The translations under genes and the position numbers were made by a program. Positions 1 through 10,479 of a DNA stretch of 64,000 bases are shown piece by piece. The notes beneath the pieces were generated by a model that was not told where the DNA came from, did not search any database, and saw only the letters and a list, made by a program, of their open reading frames with translations. Every line of letters begins with the position of its first letter. The stretch's first letter is position 1. The DNA comes from Haemaphysalis longicornis (Eukaryota > Arthropoda > Arachnida > Ixodida > Ixodidae), in the NCBI GenBank assembly GCA_013339765.2, contig JABSTR010001159.1, forward strand, positions 36,001 to 100,000, read 5' to 3'.

Positions 1-1500
1 AGAAAACAATATTATTGGCGTTTCACACCATATGCGGTGAAAGAATACCCGGTCATTGACTGAGTGATTAAAAGAATATTTTAAAGAACCTACACTCGTT
101 ATACTTTGGAATGGGAACACATAATGGCGTCACTTCCAACAGAAGGGCGTAAGGAAGCCCCGCATCTTGGTGACGGGACGCGTATACGCAGTAGGAGCCG
201 GGCATGAGAGCTAGTGTAAACACTTGGTTTTGCAGGACCGTGATTTTTCATCTTTGTTCGGCGCTCCGCATGAAATTGAAAAATAAACGAAAATTCCTGC
301 GGGCGCTGTAACCACTCAGAGAAGCTGAAAAGTGAGATAACGCTCCCATCAGCGAGGCGGTAAGACAAACAAAATGCTCACACTGTGAACCAAGGGCTTT
401 CTTCACCAACGCTTGACACAAAATCTCGTAACCTGTTCCTATGCGCATACGCAGGTCGTCGCCAGTATTCGCGGCAGTACTGAGCGCCACACACTGCATC
501 GATGGTAGTTCAATGCATCACGATGGAACCTACATTTCATATTGTTAGCGTTTTAACTGGAATTACATTTCAGGTAAAATGTGTCATTTCTTAGACAAAC
601 AGTTATGTTCTACGAAGAAGCGCTGACGCAGGGAGTTTTTCACAGAAAATAAAGCAACATTCATGTCAAATAAATCTTCATTACTGCAGAAAAGTTTATT
701 GGTACGTGGACTCTGTTGCAGGTCATCGGTTTTGAAGTACTCTTCCTTACTTTAGAATGAACTATTTTAGTATAAGGAAAACGCATATATGACGGTTATG
801 CTCATTAGTGCTTACTACTGTAACGTTTAATGTACAGTAGGCATCGTCTTTTTCAGATCAATATTTAAAAAAGCGTATATCTGAACATTTACACTGGACG
901 GTTTCTAGCCCTAGTACGATAAAAGGTTTTCCAAATAAATACCTCGTTGCTGCAGGAAAATGTGTGTTTTCTGAAAAAAATTGGTTCTGTGTGTAACAAG
1001 AGGTAAACAACACTTCAAAAAGAACGTTGTAATGTGGGTCTGAACATTAGAGCACACGCACTGAAAATATAGGAAGCAATCAGCCATCATGATCTTTAAC
1101 GACGGCGTGGAGCACAAAACAGTATCAGTGCAGCAGGTAGAAATACCATTCGTCAATGAGTATAACTATTTACGACTATGGCTGAGTGACAGCGAAGATT
1201 GTAGGCACGCGCTTGACGCTCACCTTAAGATGAAATGAAGACGCAACGAGGCTATGATGAAGCCTACCGCTCTCTTGGGATACAGCCAACACGAAGTGGT
1301 AATGGGAGTCTTGAAAGGGGTCATGGTACCGGGATTAGCTTTAAAAAATTCGGTTCTGTGCATGAAACCAGCGACCCAAGCGGGCCTGCAGGTAAGTCAG
1401 AGGGCGTTAGGCAGATTGGCCCTAGGCGCTTAGCGCAAAACTACAAATGAATCGGTACAGGTGGATATAGGCTGGTCGTCTTTCTAAGCGAGGGAGGCAC
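1..1500. other. No supported gene
   Basis: The frames here are short and overlap on both strands. I recognise no domain, LTR, tandem array or RNA fold. Treat it as intergenic or very old repeat sequence. Confidence 0.4.
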
Positions 1501-1634
1501 TGTTGAAGAAATGCGGGCGGGGACCGCGGTACATGAGTGCTCTCTTTAATGGTGGATGAAACAGAGATATTACAATTATGGTGATAGTAGGAGGCAGCTT
1601 CCAAGCTACCTCTTCTTCTCCTGATATTTTTAAC
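1501..1634. repeat. Uninterrupted copy of a ~134 bp dispersed repeat (empty site)
   Basis: Positions 1501-1549 match 3335-3383 and positions 1546-1634 match 5806-5894 (89 aligned bases, about 84% identical by eye). The two halves meet at TTAA (1546-1549). In the second copy the same TTAA is split by 2.4 kb containing piggyBac transposase remnants. This copy is therefore the pre-insertion form of that site. The nature of the repeat itself is unknown. Confidence 0.75.
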
Positions 1635-1639
1635 ATCCT

Positions 1640-2240
1640 CCCGGCCGCACAACAAACGAAGGGAGATGTTTAACATAACGCAAAGAGTTCACTTATAAGT
1701 AGTTATTCCTTGCCTCGGTATTTGGAGTGGACAAAAGCAAGGCATTCTAGTTCATGGTCCTGTAAATGGTTCAATATGATCCCGATCGATGTCGTGTCCG
1801 TATTATCCGCAACAATGTATTCTATAACTATGCTTTCAACGTTGCTTTGAGTGTCTGTTGAAGCGGCGCTTTGATGAATCCGTCCAGGATAAGCGGCTCG
1901 TCTGCACCGTCTTCCGCCTCGGATAACGATTTTGTTGTGTTTGTCCAAACTTCGTGTGACATGAGCGCGGAGTCGCCTGCCGTGTCCTAGAAGAATTCAC
2001 GTATAGGCTACGTATTTATGTGTGTTTGCCGACTTTTCTGCGTGAGGCTTTTAGTTTTTTTCTTGACTTTCGGATCATTCAGCAGGTTGTCATGTTTTTC
2101 GGTGGATCCCTATTTAGAATATGTTGACGTAGCTGTCGTAGGTACTTCCGTGTTCGCTGTTTTTGCCGTTTTCGTTTTGACGTCAGGGCTATGGAATCCT
2201 CAACTTCGGCATCGGCGAACAGAATTCATTCGGTTTTAGG
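1640..2240. other. No supported feature
   Basis: Only short overlapping frames are present, and none has a recognisable family signature. Confidence 0.35.
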
Positions 2241-2241
2241 G

Positions 2242-3255
2242 CTACCGCGATGTCGACTTAAATATGAAGGTTTCGTGGAAGAGATGGGGATGCGCGGATG
2301 TGTCGGCGCGTAAGACAAGCTTTGTGGTTGGCACTTTCTGCTTGTAGGCATTCATGAGGTTTTTTGTTGCGCAGTAGCTTCTTTTCGCCTCATGAAAACT
2401 CGGCAAAGCGGAAGCCTGTTCAGGTGCACCCACTTCGTTGTCGTTGCTCGGTTGACAACTTTGAGAAAGAGCATTTTTAGAGTGAAATCGTCTAAACCAC
2501 AAATGTAAGCGGTTGCCTCGTCAGCCACTTCCATTACCTTCTAATACTTTGCTTGAATGAAACACTTGGTTGTGTTATCAGTGTCTCCGGATGAGGTCCT
2601 TTCAAAGGTGTCCCCAAATCACTCTTCCTGTTGAGAGAGTCCTCGTTCTGCACTGTCGAGTCTTTGTTGTTGGAGATACCTGCCTGTTTATCCTGTGCTA
2701 TTGCGACAATGTTATTTTTGGAAAGGTTTTCCAAGTCTGGACACAATCTGTTTCTTTTAAATTCGGTTAACAGGATAGAATCGCTGAATTGATATGCGAT
2801 TTCATATTCTTCGGTTAAATAAACCAAATAACCAAGTTCTTTATATCGCTGTCAAGCTTCTTTAGAATATCATGTGTTTCGAGTGGGCTTTTCTTCAAGA
2901 AAATAAGCTTACCTGCTGACGGCAACTCCGCCCTCATCTCAGCTTTGATGTAGCCAATGAATGGGGTTACGTTCTTTTGCATGCAGCTTCGTCTTTGCAA
3001 TGGGCTTCCAGGTCTGTTCTCAACGTCGTTTATGTCTACGTGGTCTTCAGGAAATATCACGGTCGGTGGAAAGTCGAATCCCTTGTCCTTGAGTTTCAGT
3101 GATTTCCGCGAGGCGCCTGCCAAGAATCGGTAAAAGTTGTTGAGGGCGTGGGATCCGGTACACGTTTGGCACTCCTCAATTCGTTGGAGTTTCTTCGCGG
3201 ACGCTTGATGTCGATGGTCAAGAGAAGCAGTCCAGTGCCATCGCAGCCGTGTCAC
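2242..3255 (-). pseudogene. Unassigned decayed protein-coding remnant
   Basis: Three adjacent minus-strand frames read like one protein broken by frameshifts: about 146 codons at 3255-2815, about 97 codons at 2827-2534, and 60-86 codons at 2534-2242. The first two overlap around 2815-2827, where one nucleotide shift would join them. The sequence is rich in Lys, Asp and Asn with varied hydrophobics, as in a soluble protein, and has a Cys-x2-Cys near the start (ECQTC). I do not recognise the family. A transposon-encoded protein or a dead host retrogene are both possible. It lies just left of the piggyBac insertion but outside its TTAA boundary, so it is not part of that element. Confidence 0.35.
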
Positions 3256-3383
3256 TCACGTCATCTTTGATGGCAGTGCGCATACTCCGTTCTTCAACAG
3301 TGTACACCTCCACATCCTGGTCACGGCACCGTGTTGTTGAAGAAACCGTGGCGAAGACCGCGGGATATGAGTGCTCTCTTTAA

Positions 3384-5805
3384 CCATTCAACGCCGCTAC
3401 TAGATGTGGTACAGGTTAAAAGAAAACACTCTTCGAGCTTGGCGAGAAGGTGGAGTTGTAAATGGAAAATAGATTTTATTTCACTGGCATCAGTTGTTTA
3501 GAAAATACACAGTAGTCCCAAATGGGAACAATGGCACTAAGCGTACCTATGCTCTGGTTGTTTCCTTCCTCCCCGCAGGCCAGCAGCAACGCGTGGCACT
3601 CCATGCGCGCTTTATTTTCCCTCATGGTAGGCAGCCAAACAGTGAATGTGGAGGATGACGCTGCACTTCTGGCATTTCATTTGTGTGTTTTTGGTGTACT
3701 GGCGGCACCGCCTCGGCTTTCCCAAAGGCACCAAATAATGGCTGTGGCCTTCCTTGCTGTGGAAAACAGGAGCAGCTGAAGGGACAGGCCGTTCGCTGGT
3801 GTCTAGCTTTTTGGTCAGCAGATCTTGCACGATGAGCCTTGTGAACTGAAGCTGGTCAAGTGGCGGTTGACTTCCTAGTTGTGTGTACAGCCTCCAGGCT
3901 GCAACACGCAATATTACTAGCGTATTGCTGAGTAACGGCCAATACCACGTTTTACCATGGAGGCAAGGGCGATGGTAGCTGATGATTTTATCAAGTAGGT
4001 CGACGCCACCCATGTGCTTGTTGTATTGTTGTATGACTCTCGGCTGGGGCACTGGTACTCACTTTCGTTCCTTTTGTCTGTAGCGTGTGGCTGTGGTTGT
4101 TGGGTGAATGTCGTCATAATTTGTGGCAACGCACACACACTTGTTGTCATTCCACTTCACAGCGAGGACGTCGCCATCGCGCATAAAATCAAAGTCCCTC
4201 TGCTTTGATGGGCTAGTTCTTTGGAATCCTGAAGTGGGAATTTCTTGTGCCGGACCTCCCTCACGGTTCCTGTTGCTCGGAATCAAAGTTCTTTCATCTC
4301 TTGCAGCAAAGCGTGTGGCGTGAAAAAATTGTCCATGTAATTACAATGGTTTGTAGGCACATCAACGGACTCGCGAGCCTTCAAAGCAACACGTGTTTCA
4401 AGTGCCACACATGTATTATCCGTCCTTTTTGCCGCACTATGTATCAATGTTTAAGGGATAAGCCGATGAAGAGCAAAGGATCCATTCCTTGTAACCAAAT
4501 CGTATTGGTTTCCCTTTATAAACTTTTTGCAGCTTTCCCGACCAAAATACCACACCATATGCATGTCCACACTGAGATTCTTCGAGAAAATACCAAACTG
4601 CTGAAGGGAGCTATTTACAAGCCTGAGTAGAGGTTTCATCTTTCCCATCTTGTCACCCTTCTCGAAGTTTTCACTGTCAGATACATGAATGTACCTCTTT
4701 ATTAGCCGGAATTTTGCGCGGCTCATTGTGTTTGCTACCAAAGGAACACTCAGGTCCTTATCTTTCGACCAATACAGGTCAGAGCGCCGCAGGTTGTGGT
4801 AACCACTCAAGAAGAGAATGGCGACACGCTCAAGTATGTCTTTGTAAGTTATGCTGACGCTCTGGTCGTTCTGATGCTGGGCATAACGATTGGATTCTTT
4901 GGTTATGAGATCTACAATTTCCGTGTTCAGTAGGCGGGAAAAAAGATGGAAGTGCTCCTCATTCACAAGCTCTTCATGGGTCACTCGCAGTGGATGAAAC
5001 TGAGTTTCAACTATGGGTACCGAATACTGAGTAGTTCTCCCCCAGTCAGGGGAGTTTTGATATGCTTTTTTCGACCTCGGGGTGGGGCTGCTTCTTGGAG
5101 AGCTCCTTCACATTCGCCGTGATCAGCCGTGTGAACTTCAACCTCACGCAAAACATCATTCGGTAGAGCCGCTACAACGGCGATATCACTGTCCCCTACT
5201 CTTCCTCCGTGAGTATATCGTCCGCAGTCGGGGGGGGAGGGGGGGGGATAGCAGCTCAACATCAGCAGCTTGTGCAGAATCGTAGGCGAGGACCATTTCC
5301 ACCGCTTTTTCCAGCGTGAGAAACGTTTTTTCCGAGGCATCTGAGTGAAAAATGAATACTCGAAGCCGACAATTTTCATCCGCAGTATGGCTGGTCCCAC
5401 ACACCCCTTCGCGCCAACGTTCCGAGCTGGGAACCTGCGGACATGCCTCGTCATATATACGTTATTCATGCAAACAGCTACTGTATATCACGTGTCGTAA
5501 TACTGAACAGATTCAAAAAGAAAACACAATAAAAATTCTGACCGTTAAGCTAAAAAACGTACCTTTTACCGCCGAGCTTCTCCGTGCGACGCACCGCACC
5601 GTTCACGTGAAAGCTCCCATGAGGTTGTAACCGCATAACATTAGGTACGAAACCAAAAAGGAGTTTTCTTCGCTTCTGAATAAAACTTTCAGCTTTTGTA
5701 AAGATGCTGTCAGCAAATATTACCACGTTTTTGTATACTTTGGTAACTATAGCTTCCGAAATTGAGATGTTGTGGTCCCAAATTATAACATTGGTGCCAA
5801 ATGAG
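3384..5805 (-). mobile_element. piggyBac-like DNA transposon, degenerate
   Basis: The insert lies between duplicated TTAA sites (3380-3383, 5806-5809), the target duplication known for piggyBac elements. It encodes piggyBac transposase fragments on the minus strand. Its termini, read inward from TTAA, start CCATTCAACGCC on the left and CTCATTTGGCACC on the right. They resemble each other only loosely, so the terminal inverted repeat is eroded. The element is about 2.4 kb, close to the usual size for the family. The comparison with the empty repeat at 1501-1634 fixes the boundaries better than the termini do. Confidence 0.8.
3612..5404 (-). pseudogene. piggyBac-type transposase pseudogene (DDE_Tnp_1_7)
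   Basis: Read right to left, the gene shows an acidic N-terminal block (5404-5186, with EKTFLTLEKAVEMV). A large block follows at 4984-4451, with the FLSGYHNLRR and SDLYWSK region and the first catalytic-Asp region SVDMHMVWYFGRESCK. Next come the second-Asp region MDNFF near 4350, the block WNDNKCVCVATNYDD (4286-4059), and a C-terminal block (4052-3612) with YNKHMGGVDLLD and a Cys/His ribbon (CRQYTKN...CQKC...HIHC). These are family hallmarks in family order. At least four frame breaks separate them, so no active enzyme can be made. Known piggyBac transposases cut and paste at TTAA, which agrees with the flanks. Confidence 0.88.
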
Positions 5806-5894
5806 TTAATGGCGGATGGAACTGCTATCTTACAATAATGGTGATAGCAGGAGGCAGCTGCCAAGCTACCTCTTCTTTCTCTTTTATTTTTAAC

Positions 5895-6750
5895 AGGCTC
5901 AGAGCAAGATAAAGTTTGAGGAGCGACGTCGTGACATGGAGGACGAGAAATGGGCCGCGAGGGTGTTTAACTACCAGTATATGAGGAGCGTGGACACGCG
6001 GTGGAGTCGGAAGACCAGACAGCTGACCAAACGGTACGGAAAGTCGGCAGGGGAGAGCGGGGTTTACACCACAGTTAAAAAGCAGGTAAAGGCAGCAGAG
6101 ACGACGAAGTGGGCACAGAGAATGGAAGCGAAAAAAACCCTGGAGACTTATAGGGCAGAGAAACGGGAAATTAAGAAGGAGGGATTTTATGGCAATACGA
6201 GAGGCAGTGCGTTGCTCTTCGAGGCACGGGCGGCGTGACTGAGAACCCGGGCATACACGGGGACCTAGAGGCAGCAGGATGAAACATTTGCATGGTGCGG
6301 GACTGATCGGGAAACTATAAACCATATTTCATTTCATTTCACTTTTTAATTATTTGCTCCTCAAAGGCCCAAAGACTGCAAATGTATACGACCTCCGCGG
6401 GATGAGGGGGAAACGACGGTGGTCGAGGCTTTGGGATTAAGGGCGAGGGGGAACCTCAACTTCAAGGCCATAGAGGTGACGAAGAGGCGACTGCAGTGGT
6501 GGTGGAAGAATAGTAGGGAAGGTATGGGTACGCAGGCGGAGTAATGATACCGATGAGAATTTAGAACAGCGAGGGGCGAAATAAGAGGGGATGGGGTGTG
6601 GGAACGATGAGTTTAAAACCGAGAAGAGGGGGAGATGGGAGGGAGGAAGCAAATCTAATAGGTTAGCTGGACAAGTAACCAGCGTACTAAAACAGGCAAG
6701 TCGGTTGCTGACAGCCGACGCCACGATTCAAAGGTAGAGCCAGTAATCAC
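5895..6750 (+). mobile_element. LINE 3' remnant (I/R1-like ORF2 C-terminus and 3' UTR)
   Basis: The fragment starts directly after the split repeat and reads as the far C-terminal part of a LINE ORF2. It has a basic coiled region with AKKTLETYRAEKREIKKEGF and SRGSALLFEARA, and a Cys-His motif after one stop (WCG...ETINHI near 6280-6330). The last block, TTVVEALG...EVTKRRLQWWWKNS, ends in TAA near 6545. A G/A-rich 3' UTR-like tail follows to about 6750. The 5' truncation is typical of target-primed insertion. Confidence 0.65.
5936..6543 (+). pseudogene. LINE ORF2 C-terminal domain, broken by stops
   Basis: The first 100 codons are open (5936-6238). The same reading continues past a TGA with LRTRAY, then a TAG, then a Cys/His segment, and a related frame resumes at 6407 to TAA at 6543. 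The order (basic linker, SRGS-LFEARA box, C-C-H knuckle, WWW-containing tail) fits the end of tick I/R1-type LINE ORF2 as I know it. The minus-strand frame over the same bases (5825-6325) is a shadow. Confidence 0.6.
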
Positions 6751-6949
6751 CATCATCCCTAACAGGGGAAGATATTCTGCATGAAGAAGATACAGGGGAG
6801 AAGAAGATGAAAAGAAGAAGATGGGGGCAGAAGATGGAGGTAGAAGATATTCTTCTGGAAAAGCTCCCTGCACTATTTTGAGAATAATTAAAGATTCTAA
6901 AAGCGTCCATAGCCTGAAAAAAAACGCCAACATAATTCTGGTTCATAGG

Positions 6950-7893
6950 ATGGGTGACACCGAAAGCCCTAACTACTACGGAACCCTCAGCCTACTCTCA
7001 CCTTGATACAACCTGTTTTCAAAGTAATATGTATCGAAAAAGGCAATAGCGTAAATTCCTATGAGCACAGAGAGCAGGCTGGGTTTAGGAAAGGATAGAT
7101 AATAATAAATCACAGCCATGTAGTCAATCTAGTCATACACAATTACGCAGACCGCAATAACTCGTTTACTTGCCAGTTATATACTACAAGAAAGCGTGCA
7201 TATTCAGTGACACCCAAGCTGTGGTGGATGCGATGAAACACCCGGGGGTAGAAGAGACCTACATAAGGACCTAGATGACGTAACTAAAGGATATACGGGC
7301 AGGATAACCCTCCACAAGCCAAGTGACAAGTTCTCGATCCGTAAGGCCGTATAATAGCTGTGACACCACGTCGCCAAAAAGTTTTAGAGCTTCTTTGTAG
7401 AGGGCATTAGGGGTGATTGACCTTGAAAACGCTGGAATACCGGTAAACGAGGAATATTTGAGGAATGTGAGGTTTGGCGAAAATGTACACCGGTTAAGCT
7501 ACTAAAGTCAACACCTGCAACAATTCTTGCGGAACTGAAATCAGAAAGCAAGGCACTAGAGCTAAAAAATATAAATAATTATAAAGTTGACCGAAAGTTT
7601 TTGTGTTCAGCATAGAACTAAACGCCTCACCAACTAAAACAATATAACCACCATGGTCAGGTCGTATGTCCTTGTGCCACTACAATAAGGAAATCCAGTG
7701 TAGAATACATATAAGCTGGGGTGCACTCGGCAGACACTCCCAAATAATAAACACTAAGCTATCCTATCACTGAAAAGGAGAAGATTAAACAATTTCATTC
7801 TGCCTGGGATGTCATACGAAGCGCTGACTTGGCGCCCTAATAAACAACTTCAAATCAATGTTATGTCCGCTCGGCTGGTAGGGAGAGTTAATG
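6950..7893 (+). pseudogene. RTE reverse transcriptase pseudogene, 5' segment
   Basis: This covers RT fingers and palm through the thumb. The YxDD box region is degenerate: the equivalent stretch reads RFGENV near 7475-7490, so the catalytic Asp pair is not visible. The downstream continuation lies at 8977-9320, beyond the Tc1-like insert. Confidence 0.65.
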
Positions 7894-7897
7894 ATAG

Positions 7898-8973
7898 TAC
7901 AGTTAAAAATGGATGTAAGGAACTTGACAAATGTTCACAATTTTTCGTTATATCGAGGTGTTCGTTACAAGCAGGTTTCGATTTTAGTTTCGCGGGAATG
8001 AAGCCGAAACGAAGCCAAAATGCTAGACAGCAATGAAGATGAGCTTTTGTTCATAATTTATTTCACACTGTAACACTGTGTGAGTTGCGCCTGCTGCTCT
8101 CTCACTAGCTTAAGCATAACATGGTGCTCTAAAGTAGCAAGGTCACGTACCACGGATTTTGAAACGTAGCTTAATTAGCACGTTTGATTTCGGCACTTTT
8201 TCGTGCATTATCGCGCAGCAAGGACCAAACGTGTGTTGAAAGAATGCCTTTCCGCGAACTTGTGGCTCTTTTCGGCACTCAAAACTGTTAAGAGGGTGCT
8301 TGCTGGAGTACTGTACCGGGCGGCGGGATTCTTTCTCACCGGCGGTCAAGGCATTTAAAATTGTGTGCCTGTCCTGGAAATGCAAAACTTTGAAATTCGT
8401 TTTCTGGCATTAAAACGCATAATCGATGAACCTATACTAGTGGAGGCGCGTGACTACAAACCGCATGCAGGCGTGGCATCTCAAAATTTATGTATCGAAC
8501 CGATACCGCACTTACGCGTGGAAACGCAGGGCACTTGGCGATTGTGGCGAGAAAACCTTGATGTGCAGTTTCTATTCCTGCCTGATGTTGTGTTACGCTA
8601 CCGAATTAAAACCAGAAGTGGATGCTACAGGTACGCCACGGGATGGTGCTAGCCGCTCCGTTCATCATTATGAAACAGAATTTTGTGTTTAGGCAATTCC
8701 TAAAGTTTTAGTAGCTGATGCATCCCTACAGTGGTGCTAGTTTTCAATAAATTAATGCATTTATTCGGCTGAGCTTCCAGTAAAAGTGCAAAAAACAATG
8801 ACTGATCAGCTTAGCGACTTCGTTATACCCAGTGTAAACGCCTGAATGTCTTCGTTACTTAGAGATCATAAACGTGTGGGCTACTATGGGGCTGGAAATG
8901 GGGAATTGGAAAAAAATTTTTTACATCCAGTAATTCCCTACATTGCGGTTTGTTACATCCAGGAATAACTGTA
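7898..8973. mobile_element. Tc1/mariner-like non-autonomous element nested in the RTE LINE
   Basis: The ends form an imperfect inverted repeat: 7895-7918 against 8953-8976 matches at 19 of 24 positions. Both ends have CAGTT next to TA (TACAGTT at 7898; AACTGTA ending at 8973), which fits TA-targeting Tc1/mariner elements that start CAGT. The RTE reading frame stops on one side and resumes on the other. A sub-terminal duplicate of TTACATCCAG is present at about 8930. The longest internal frame (8365-8652, 95 codons) shows no transposase motif, so the element looks non-autonomous. Confidence 0.6.
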
Positions 8974-9339
8974 GTACGGTAAGAAATGAAAACGTGTTTT
9001 CTTGTTTAGAGAAGGAACTGGAATCAAAAATATCTTAGTTCAATTACAGAAAATGAAATGCAATTGGGTTGGGTACGTGGTCAAGCAAAATGTCAACCGG
9101 AGGATCACCAGAGGGGCAGAAAGCATACCGAGAAGCCTGTCTCGAAGTAGGTGAAGGGGTTTTTATTCGATGGAGGGACTCGATGCCTAATAGGGAATTA
9201 GGCATGCACAAAGGGAGTCCAGCGACGCAGGTCAGGAGCGGTTGTAGGTATAATGGAAGGTCCCTATTCTTGCAGTGGCCGTAACGTGCTCTTTATGATG
9301 ATGTTGATGATGATAATGTGCACAGTGTACTATTTTCTG

Positions 9340-9740
9340 AAAATTTATGTATGTTCCTCGTAATAGAATAAGAAATGTTCTCAGTGCTCGACATTTATTT
9401 TTGAGGTTAGCAACTAAAATTAAATATTACCAAAATTACTGAAGATGCTATGTCAGAATTTTAAAATAGCCAGTTTCTGAGATATGAGCGCTTTTCTCGA
9501 ATAATCAACTATGTAACGTACTAATATGATTTAGCGGCACGTGTGTAAAAATAACAAAAAGAACGTTAAATTTGCGAGGTAATAAACTTCGTATCTTCAG
9601 TTTTTATGAAAATGATTTAGGACAGTTGCCTAAGGATGTTGTAGTGTTATCAGTCACAGTCCCGAACGAGTCCCGAACACAGCCGCAGAAATTATTGTTT
9701 CGTTTTTGCAAGTCAAAAATTACTTTCTCTTTAAAGTTAT
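9340..9740. other. No supported feature
   Basis: AT-rich sequence without a recognisable family signature. Confidence 0.35.
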
Positions 9741-9759
9741 CAACTAAACATAACGGAAT

Positions 9760-10130
9760 GATGAAGTCCGTCTTGCGATTCGAAGATAGATCGCATACGC
9801 GGATTGAAAAGTGATTTGATTGAGCTTTCTGTAGTCAACACAAAACCGGAATGTGTCATCTTTCTTGTTTACAAAACGACGGATGATTGCCACAGGTTTC
9901 GAAAAGGCTGAAAAAAATTCTAAATCACCTGCTACGGTTTGCGATACCTTTCGTTGGGGACACAATAATAGGAGTTCGAATGAAGCGGTGTATAGATCCG
10001 TCAGTACCGGTGGAATGTTTAGTACGCGGAATGTACGCCCTCCCGATGGCAAAAGAAGCAGCCATGCAATGACTTTAGCCGAGCAAGAAGTGCTCGGGGC
10101 ATAATTTACGAGAAGAAGGATTTGGTTAGT
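9760..10130 (-). pseudogene. Ty3/gypsy reverse transcriptase fragment
   Basis: On the minus strand the block NKKDDTFRFCVDYRKLNQIT (near 9830-9900) is the hallmark start of a Ty3/gypsy RT. Upstream, in shifted frames, a DTG-T...IRTPIIVSPTK-like stretch fits the region that precedes RT in gypsy pol. Stops and frameshifts break it, and neither LTR nor RNase H is attached. Nothing further of the same element can be recognised between 10200 and 10480. Confidence 0.65.
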
Positions 10131-10479
10131 GACAGAATCCTGGCTGCTATTTTCTAGTTCCGCGCTTTGTAATGCGAAGTATTTTATCACCACCTATATC
10201 CCTGAAATAGGCGACTGTAGTAACTTCGGTGACGTGATGGCGTTTACAAAGAGCGCAGGTGTTCTATCGGGCCCCAATGGGTGGTGCGTAGCGCGTTTAA
10301 ATACAAAGCAAACCATTGGCGATTTTAAGCATGTGCTTTGCACCGATCAGCGAGCGTCCCGGCAAGCGAAATGGCTTGAGCAAAAAAGACATGTAAAAAC
10401 CACCGAGCAGCGCTTGGCAGATCTTAGCAAATAACAACGATACAGCGTGCATAACACCTCCACAGAACATCGGTGCCAC

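Larger units (their letters stand above)
3335..5894. repeat. Second copy of the ~134 bp repeat, split by a TTAA insertion
   Basis: The left half (3335-3383) and right half (5806-5894) together equal the continuous repeat at 1501-1634. Both broken ends carry TTAA (3380-3383 and 5806-5809). This gives an independent, sequence-based definition of the inserted element's limits. Confidence 0.75.
6950..9320 (+). mobile_element. RTE-clade LINE, decayed and split by a nested insertion
   Basis: Reverse-transcriptase motifs follow in order on the plus strand: NYYGTLSLLS (6966), EQAGFRKG (7070-7095), HVVNLVI, YYKKACI, VVDAMKHPGVEETYI (7225-7265) and GRITLHKPSDKFSIRK (7295-7345). A palm-to-thumb region with EIQCRIHISWGALG follows near 7690-7730, then YEALTWRPNKQLQ (7815-7850). 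The reading stops near 7890 and resumes at about 9010 with QKMKCNWVGYVVKQNVNR. The 3' end is a GATGAT-type microsatellite (9290-9320), a known RTE hallmark. Many frameshifts and stops are present, so the copy is old. Confidence 0.75.

Noticed and set aside
5825..6325. 166-codon minus-strand frame
   Set aside because: It is the antisense of the LINE ORF2 C-terminus, which has family motifs on the plus strand.
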